A DNA stretch of 6,477 nucleotides, taken from the NCBI GenBank assembly GCA_002455335.1, contig DKKP01000395.1, positions 1 through 6,477 of the forward strand. Direction: 5' to 3'. Each line of letters begins with the position of its first letter. The first letter of the stretch is position 1. Shown here in pieces: positions 1 to 4,804 of this stretch. Made by a program: the position numbers and the translations under genes. The notes below the pieces were generated by a model. That model saw only the letters and a program-made list of their open reading frames with translations, was not told where the DNA came from and ran no database searches. The stretch is from Anaerolineales bacterium UBA6663. GTDB taxonomy: Bacteria; Chloroflexota; Anaerolineae; Anaerolineales; UBA6663.

Positions 1-23
1 CACGCCCACGGAGGGGTCTACGA

Positions 24-48
24 TCGAAACAACCCGCCTTAACGGCGG
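24..48 (-). terminator. Possible weak intrinsic terminator overlapping a stop codon
   Basis: On the minus strand, CCGCC (48-44) can pair with GGCGG (38-34) around the loop GTTAA, which includes the TAA stop of the LysM/SdrD gene. It is followed by GTTGTTT, an imperfect U-rich tail. The stem is only 5 bp, so it may be chance in GC-rich DNA, but the position right at the gene end fits a terminator. Confidence 0.25.
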
Positions 49-1556
49 CGCATCACAAGGGTCACGCCAAGCCCGGCGGCCAGAAGCAACAGCATCACGC
101 CGACAGCGCCAAACAGAGCCGTGCGCACCCGATCGCCCGACTCTTCGGCCGGGACGGCCGTGGCCTCGGGCGCGGCGCCGCTGCGCTGGAAGCCGAAGGC
201 GACGCTGTACTCGCCCACGCTGCCCTCGGGCACGGGCACCATCACGTCGGGCTGCACGGTCGGGTTGTACCCGCTCGGGCCGGCAACGGCCACCTGATAG
301 TTCCCGCCGGTCAACCCGGCGAAGCAATACACATCTTCAGCGGCAGCCATCTGATGCGTGGTCAACTGTTCACCCGTATCGGCGTTGATCAGCGTCAGCA
401 GGCCTTCATACAACGGCGTCTCACCGCTCGCGCTTTCATATTGGCGGTTGCCGTTGGCGTCATCGAACAGGCTGACGCAGATCTGCGCGCCCTCGACAGC
501 CGTCGCCTCGCCCGCCGGCACGGCCGCCGTGGGTTCGACTGAACCGACCGTGGCAGTCGGTTCGGCTGTAGGCTCGGCTGCAGGGTCTCCGGTAGCTACG
601 GCTGTTGCGCCCGGGGCAGCTGTCGCCGCAGCAGGCGATCCACCGACGATCAACTCGGTGCCAACCGAGAGCAGGTTGACGTCGACCCCAGGATTGAGCG
701 CGCGCAACTGATCGATGGTCAACCCGGCGCGCGCCGCGATCGCCCAGCCTGTGTCGCCCGTCTGCACGACGTACGTGATCAACCCGTCTGATCGGGGCGT
801 GGCCGAGGCCTGCGGCGGGCGGGTCGCAACCGGCGCCGATGTCGGGGCCGGCACACCGGGCACAGCGGTCGGCGGCACTGGGGTCGGAGTCGGGCCCTGA
901 TCGAGCACGACAAGCGACACTTCATCGAAGAACACGGCCAGGAACTGGCGCGATGCGCCGCGGAAGTCACCGCTGACCACCACGGTTACCTTGCCCGCCG
1001 CGCCGACCGTCGCCTCGACAGTCATTTGGGCCCAGGCGTTGTGCGGCGCCGCAGCGCCCGACCAGACCATCGTGCCAGCAAAGGGATTGTCACTGCCTTC
1101 AGTGTCGATCCCGACTTGCGTGCGCACAGGCATATTGGTGTCCGAGGGCGCAGGCCAGAAATCTTGCGAGGCCCAGGCCTTGGCGCTGGCCGTCAATCGG
1201 ACCCGCGAGCCTGCCGGCACATTCAGCGTCTGCTTTACGCCGCCCCAGAACGGATCCCAATTGTTGTAGACGCGAAAGGAGCTGTTTCCGGCGAGGACCA
1301 CACCCGCTGCAGCGCCGCTCGAGATGCTCTCGACGTTGAGCGAATTCGGCCTGGCGGCGTAATTGAGCGAGCCGTCCGCCGGTTTGGCGATCTCGGCCCA
1401 CCACGGCGCCCAGCCACCCTGGCCACTCTCAAAGCCCGGGTTGCTGACCAGATTGGTTCCCTGACCCACAGGGGCCGCCAGGGCCTGGGGCCCAACCGGC
1501 AAGAAACTCACGGCCAACAGGCCGACCACCGCCATACGTAACACACGCGTCATCAT
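39..1556 (-). CDS. Secreted, membrane-anchored LysM protein with N-terminal beta-sandwich module and SdrD-B-like domain
   Basis: Probable cell-surface glycan-binding protein of 505 residues. Visible order: signal peptide (about 1-28, hydrophobic core, likely cut after ALA); beta-sandwich module resembling a carbohydrate-binding domain (about 35-217, opening NLVSNPGFESG, with NNWDPFW and SDTNMP); Pro/Thr linker (220-257); one LysM (about 260-304, YVVQTGD); a second Ala/Thr/Glu linker with EPTA repeats (about 305-357); an SdrD-B-like domain (about 358-456) with a DDANGN calcium-binding-type motif at 365-370; and a transmembrane helix (about 478-502) ending in RRR. The only cysteines, C360 and C411, flank the SdrD-like core and may form a disulfide. 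LysM domains are known to bind N-acetylglucosamine-containing polymers such as peptidoglycan; the sandwich ligand is unknown. Two ATGs stand in tandem (1556 and 1553); an AGGAG lies 5 and 8 bases before them, so the second may be the true start. No catalytic domain is visible. It is a paralogue of the 1781-2806 gene, which lacks the last two domains. Domain calls are firm; the biological role is inference. Confidence 0.88.
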   Translation of the reverse strand: MMTRVLRMAVVGLLAVSFLPVGPQALAAPVGQGTNLVSNPGFESGQGGWAPWWAEIAKPADGSLNYAARPNSLNVESISSGAAAGVVLAGNSSFRVYNNWDPFWGGVKQTLNVPAGSRVRLTASAKAWASQDFWPAPSDTNMPVRTQVGIDTEGSDNPFAGTMVWSGAAAPHNAWAQMTVEATVGAAGKVTVVVSGDFRGASRQFLAVFFDEVSLVVLDQGPTPTPVPPTAVPGVPAPTSAPVATRPPQASATPRSDGLITYVVQTGDTGWAIAARAGLTIDQLRALNPGVDVNLLSVGTELIVGGSPAAATAAPGATAVATGDPAAEPTAEPTATVGSVEPTAAVPAGEATAVEGAQICVSLFDDANGNRQYESASGETPLYEGLLTLINADTGEQLTTHQMAAAEDVYCFAGLTGGNYQVAVAGPSGYNPTVQPDVMVPVPEGSVGEYSVAFGFQRSGAAPEATAVPAEESGDRVRTALFGAVGVMLLLLAAGLGVTLVMRRR

Positions 1557-1561
1557 CGATT

Positions 1562-1566
1562 CTCCT
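1562..1566 (-). promoter_or_regulatory. Ribosome binding site of the LysM/SdrD gene
   Basis: On the minus strand AGGAG precedes the tandem ATG ATG by 5 and 8 bases. It supports a start here and slightly favours the second ATG (1553), whose spacing is nearer the usual optimum. Confidence 0.7.
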
Positions 1567-1607
1567 GTCGCCGGAGCGTTTGTCTCATCTCCGCCCCCAA
1601 GATGCCC

Positions 1608-1638
1608 ATTCTACAGTACGCGATCGTTCTGAGGTAAA
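1608..1638 (-). promoter_or_regulatory. Candidate sigma-70-type promoter upstream of the LysM/SdrD gene
   Basis: A locally AT-richer patch in otherwise GC-rich DNA. On the minus strand TAGAAT (1613-1608) matches five of six bases of the -10 consensus. TTTACC (1638-1633) matches four of six of the -35 consensus. The 19-base spacer is longer than ideal. It lies between the long palindrome and the gene start, which suits independent transcription of this gene, but there is no direct evidence of activity. Confidence 0.3.
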
Positions 1639-1673
1639 CACCAGGTTTGGAAACGGCCAAGCCGTCAGGGGCA

Positions 1674-1745
1674 TCGGCGAACAACGGGGTGCTCCGGAGA
1701 TTGGTGGCTTCGCCCCAACCCACGGAACACCCCGTTGTTCACCGA
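1674..1745. repeat. Long imperfect palindrome in the gap between the two LysM genes
   Basis: The arms 1674-1696 and 1723-1745 are inverted repeats matching at 21 of 23 positions (mismatches at the 5th and 19th bases of the left arm). An inner stem follows: TTGG..GGC (1701-1708) against GCCCCAA (1712-1718), with a bulged T and a three-base loop. The whole 72-base element could fold into one cruciform or RNA hairpin. It begins 35 bases past the stop of the double-LysM gene. No U-rich tract follows it on the transcribed strand, so it is not a classic intrinsic terminator. It may stop or shield transcription, or be a copy of a dispersed palindromic repeat. The inverted symmetry is seen directly; its role is inference. 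Confidence 0.8.
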
Positions 1746-1780
1746 CTCTTCGTGTCGGGCCGGCAACTCCCAAACTTGAG

Positions 1781-2806
1781 CTAGGGCCCGATCAAGAGCG
1801 TCTGACCGATGTAGATCACATCGGTTTTGAGGTTGTTGAGCTGCTGAATCCGCGCCACCGTGGTGTTGAAGCGCCGCGCCAACCGAGAGAGGTTGTCGCC
1901 GGCCACAACCACATACGAGGTGATGCCGGCGGAAGGCGTCGGCGCCGTGACGGCGCCCGGCACCTTGAGCTGCTGGCCGATCTGCAGCGTGTTCGGGTCC
2001 TTGAGCGGGTTGAGTTGCAGCAGCTCCTGCACCGTCACGTTGAACTTGCGCGCGATCTTGCCGAGGCTGTCGCCCGATTGGACGACATAGATGCCCGGGG
2101 TGCCGGCCACCGGGGCCGGCGCTGTGGTGCCGGGCTGCGTCGTGCCGGCCGGCGAGACCACGACAAGCTGACCCTCATCAAAGAATGCGCCCATGAACTG
2201 CCGCGAGCTGCCGCGGTAGTCGATGCTGACAAAGACGGAGACCACCCCGCCCGCGCCGGCCGTCGCCTCGACCGCGACGCCGCCCCAACTGTTATGTGGT
2301 GCGATCTCATTCGACCACACCACAGAGCCCGAGAACGGGTCGCCATTGCCGTTGGGCTCGATACCCACCCGGATGCGGGTCGGCATATTCGTATCAGATG
2401 CCGCCGGCCAGAAATTGGCCGCCGCCCAGGCCCGGGCGCTCATGCTGAAGCGCACCCGCGCTCCGGCCGGCACATTGACGTTCTGCTTGATCCCGGCCCA
2501 GAACGGATCCCAGTTATTGAGGATCCGATACGACTTGTCGCCCGCCATCACGAGATCTCGAGCAGCACCGCCTGAGATGCTCTCGGTGTTGAACGAGTTC
2601 GGTTTGAAGGCATAGTCGTAGCCGATGCTCGGCTTCGCGATCTCGGCCCACCAGGCCTGCCAGCTGCCGGTGCCCGATTCGAAACCGGGGTTCGGCAGGA
2701 GGTTATCCTGCGCCAATGGCGCGGCCTGTGCCTGGCCGAGCGGTAGGGCCAGGGCAATGACGCTGGCGGCCAGAGCTAGCCTGAGGAAGGGATTCGGTTT
2801 CTGCAT
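1781..2806 (-). CDS. Secreted protein with beta-sandwich module and two LysM domains
   Basis: Probable secreted wall-binding protein of 341 residues. Visible order: signal peptide (about 1-28, MQKPNPF with a hydrophobic core to AQA); beta-sandwich module (about 35-217, NLLPNPGFESG, WWAEIAKP, NNWDPFW, SDTNMP, FFDE); a short Thr/Pro/Ala linker; LysM 1 (about 239-283, YVVQSGDSL...IGQQL); LysM 2 (about 296-340, YVVVAGDNL...IGQTL), which ends the protein. There is no transmembrane anchor, so retention probably depends on LysM binding to peptidoglycan. The frame stays open upstream to an ATG at 2878, but 2806 is chosen because GAGGA lies 8 bases before it and the signal peptide then begins naturally with a charged N-region. 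A hand alignment of the sandwich with that of the 39-1556 protein gives about 61% identity (112 of 183), so the two are tandem duplicates. No enzymatic motif is visible. It lies 90 bases after the glycosyltransferase gene in the same direction and could share its transcript. Confidence 0.88.
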   Translation of the reverse strand: MQKPNPFLRLALAASVIALALPLGQAQAAPLAQDNLLPNPGFESGTGSWQAWWAEIAKPSIGYDYAFKPNSFNTESISGGAARDLVMAGDKSYRILNNWDPFWAGIKQNVNVPAGARVRFSMSARAWAAANFWPAASDTNMPTRIRVGIEPNGNGDPFSGSVVWSNEIAPHNSWGGVAVEATAGAGGVVSVFVSIDYRGSSRQFMGAFFDEGQLVVVSPAGTTQPGTTAPAPVAGTPGIYVVQSGDSLGKIARKFNVTVQELLQLNPLKDPNTLQIGQQLKVPGAVTAPTPSAGITSYVVVAGDNLSRLARRFNTTVARIQQLNNLKTDVIYIGQTLLIGP

Positions 2807-2814
2807 GCGCTTGA

Positions 2815-2819
2815 TCCTC
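2815..2819 (-). promoter_or_regulatory. Ribosome binding site deciding the start of the double-LysM gene
   Basis: On the minus strand GAGGA ends 8 bases before the ATG at 2806. It settles this start over the in-frame ATG at 2878, which would add 24 residues ahead of the signal peptide. Confidence 0.7.
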
Positions 2820-2845
2820 GCTTTCGGAACATGCGGGTGGCGCCC

Positions 2846-2882
2846 AGACATGAGCAAGACCAGCCCCCAGGCGCTCATGCCT
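2846..2882 (-). repeat. Inverted repeat (hairpin) between the glycosyltransferase and double-LysM genes
   Basis: On the minus strand AGGCATGAGC (2882-2873) can pair with GCTCATGTCT (2855-2846), a 10-bp stem with one G-U wobble and a 17-base loop. It sits wholly in the 90-base gap, 14 bases past the transferase stop. No U-tract follows. It could be an mRNA processing or stabilising hairpin or a partial attenuator, or it could be chance. It also covers the in-frame ATG at 2878. Confidence 0.4.
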
Positions 2883-2896
2883 CGGCTTCGACCGCC

Positions 2897-4804
2897 TCAA
2901 GGGGCGATCGTCACCTGATCCAGCCCGGCGTCGGTCAACAGCCGGGTCCCAGACCTGAAATCATACACGCCCAGGGTGAGCGTCGCGACCGCCGGCTCGG
3001 CGACGACCAGGTCGACGACCTGCTCCACCTGATCGCCTGCTCGCCAGGCCTCAGCCGGGTAGAGCCCTCCGCCCAGCGGCCCATCCCACTGCGCCAGCAT
3101 TTGCTCCCCAAGCCGCAGGTGGATGAAACCCTGCAACCCGTCGGGCAAGGTCTTCGAGGCCTCCCAGATTAACCTGACCCGGATGCCTGCCGCGGTGCGG
3201 GTCGCCTCGGCCAGCCGCAGGGTCGGGCCTTCGGCGAATTCCGTCACGACCTGCCCACTGACGATCTCATCAATCGTGAGGGCGTTGTAAAGCGGATACG
3301 GATTGGTCGTCCCTTCGGTCTGGTCGAGCCCGCCCGGCTGCGCCCAAAGACGAACGGCGTTCGGCCATTGCGCGACCACACGCGCCGCCGCTTCGCCTCC
3401 GGTTGTGAAGACACATGTCGTCTGCCCGGCCGTCGCACCCGGTAAGGCCCCGATCTCGACCGGCAACGCGCTCGGCGCGAGATACCGGATCGAAGGGTAG
3501 CGTTCCCACATCCGCCCGTCCACCCATGCGGCGCCGCCCGGTGTTGTAGCGCAGGCCTGCGCCGCCTTGGCCAACTCGACGGCGGCTGTCTCGAAAGCAT
3601 AACGCGGCTCGGTCGCGGCCGTGTAGTCGCGCCAGGCCAGGAGCGTCGATCCGCCGTGAACCAGGCTCAAGGCGCCGGCCCCGGCCAACGCGATGCCTGA
3701 TGCAAACCGCGCAGCGCGTGTGCGCAACAGGCCGATCTCGAGCGCCTCGAGCGCGAGCGCCGGCACGCAGTACACAAGTGGGGTCAGCCCCAACGCCCGC
3801 AGGTAATGCGGCGCCTGGTCGCTCAACGCCGTGGGAAGCGCCAGCACGACAAGCCAGAGGAGGACGAAGGCCGCCGACAGGCGACGCGTGCGCCAGGTCC
3901 GCCAGCACAACCAGAGCAGGCCCACGCTGAAGGCGACCGCCGTCAGCGGGTCGAAGATCGGGCGCCCGGCAAGGTTATGGCGCCAGTTCGCGTCGCCGCG
4001 CCAGACGAACATCGCAGCGACACGGAGCAGGTTCTCGACCAGGTCTCCGCCCGAGAGCGCCACCTGCCCCGCACGACCGCCGTAGAGCTCCCAGTGCCCG
4101 GTCGCATACACAAGCATTGGCGTCGCGACTGCGAGCGCCGATAGCCCGAAGAGGATCAGCCATTCTCGGCCCGGGAAGGTGTTGCGCCGGAAGAAGAACC
4201 AGAACACGGCCAGCCCGACAAAGACCAAGGGGATCAGGCGGGCTGCGATGTAGGTGTAAAAGCACAACCCGAGGAACGCTCCACCCAGCACGATCAGGCC
4301 GCGGTGGCGGAGGCGCCAGCCATACACCAGCGTCACCACGAGCAACCCGACGACAAGCGGCAACGTGGTCACGCGCAGGCCGATCCGGCTGAACAGGATC
4401 GCCCACAGGCTGCCTGCATGAAGCGCAGTCGCCAATACCGCAACTCGGGGCCCGAACAGCCCACGCGCCGCGCCGTACCCGGCCACGAGCGCCAGTGCGC
4501 CATAGAGCGCAGCGACCACGCGCACGGCGTAGACCGTCTCGCCGAGAAGAACCTGGCTCAGCGCGACACTGTAAATGAAAAGAGGTTCTCGGCCGTTATT
4601 GGCCTCGAAATAGACCGGCCGCGCCCCGGCCCTCACCTCGACGGCATCAAGGGCGTAGAAGGCTTCATCGTAATACAGGCCCGGCGGCGATGTGTCGAGG
4701 GCGTAGAAGCGCGCGCCGATCCCGAACATCAACACAAGCGCCAGGGTGGCCCAGTGAAGCCAGGGCCTTGTCGAAGAAGCGGGCCGCGCCGCAACGGAAG
4801 CCAT
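2897..4804 (-). CDS. GT39/PMT/ArnT-like integral-membrane glycosyltransferase with soluble C-terminal domain
   Basis: Predicted GT-C-fold transferase of 635 residues. This group moves sugars from polyprenyl-phosphate donors to an acceptor on the outer face of the membrane. The first helix (about 17-33) leads to an outer loop with YYDEAFYALDA; the Asp-Glu pair (about 46-47) is in the place of the catalytic acid of PMT/ArnT enzymes. NNGREPLF (about 69-76) and a later loop with WRGDANWRHN (about 268-277) and SDQAPHYLRALG (about 328-339) are also of the type seen in GT39-like bacterial proteins. About ten hydrophobic helices run to residue 390. The rest (about 395-635) is soluble and ends in a beta-rich domain (about 540-635: LIWEASKTLPD, FIHLRLGEQ, YPAEAWRAGDQV, GVYDFRSG). 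ATG 4804 is chosen because it overlaps the previous stop by one base (TGATG). A TTG at 4807 is the alternative and adds one residue. No Shine-Dalgarno is evident, so translational coupling is likely. Donor and acceptor cannot be told from the sequence. Confidence 0.87.
   Translation of the reverse strand: MASVAARPASSTRPWLHWATLALVLMFGIGARFYALDTSPPGLYYDEAFYALDAVEVRAGARPVYFEANNGREPLFIYSVALSQVLLGETVYAVRVVAALYGALALVAGYGAARGLFGPRVAVLATALHAGSLWAILFSRIGLRVTTLPLVVGLLVVTLVYGWRLRHRGLIVLGGAFLGLCFYTYIAARLIPLVFVGLAVFWFFFRRNTFPGREWLILFGLSALAVATPMLVYATGHWELYGGRAGQVALSGGDLVENLLRVAAMFVWRGDANWRHNLAGRPIFDPLTAVAFSVGLLWLCWRTWRTRRLSAAFVLLWLVVLALPTALSDQAPHYLRALGLTPLVYCVPALALEALEIGLLRTRAARFASGIALAGAGALSLVHGGSTLLAWRDYTAATEPRYAFETAAVELAKAAQACATTPGGAAWVDGRMWERYPSIRYLAPSALPVEIGALPGATAGQTTCVFTTGGEAAARVVAQWPNAVRLWAQPGGLDQTEGTTNPYPLYNALTIDEIVSGQVVTEFAEGPTLRLAEATRTAAGIRVRLIWEASKTLPDGLQGFIHLRLGEQMLAQWDGPLGGGLYPAEAWRAGDQVEQVVDLVVAEPAVATLTLGVYDFRSGTRLLTDAGLDQVTIAP

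Noticed and set aside
1585..1773. Short minus-strand open frame (62 codons) covering the palindrome
   Set aside because: Its sequence is largely a read-through of the inverted repeat, with no ribosome binding site, so it is probably not a gene.
1580..2575. Plus-strand open frame of 331 codons opposite the double-LysM gene
   Set aside because: Arg/His/Asp-rich translation without a signal, motif or good start; it crosses the palindrome and lies antisense to a clearly real gene.
2807..2878. 24-residue N-terminal extension of the double-LysM protein from the ATG at 2878
   Set aside because: It would bury the signal peptide behind an unrelated stretch, and the GAGGA site correctly spaced before 2806 supports the shorter form.
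2807..2896. Promoter before the double-LysM gene (TTGCTC ... CATGTT on the minus strand)
   Set aside because: The -10-like hexamer matches only three of six positions in GC-rich sequence, too weak to annotate.
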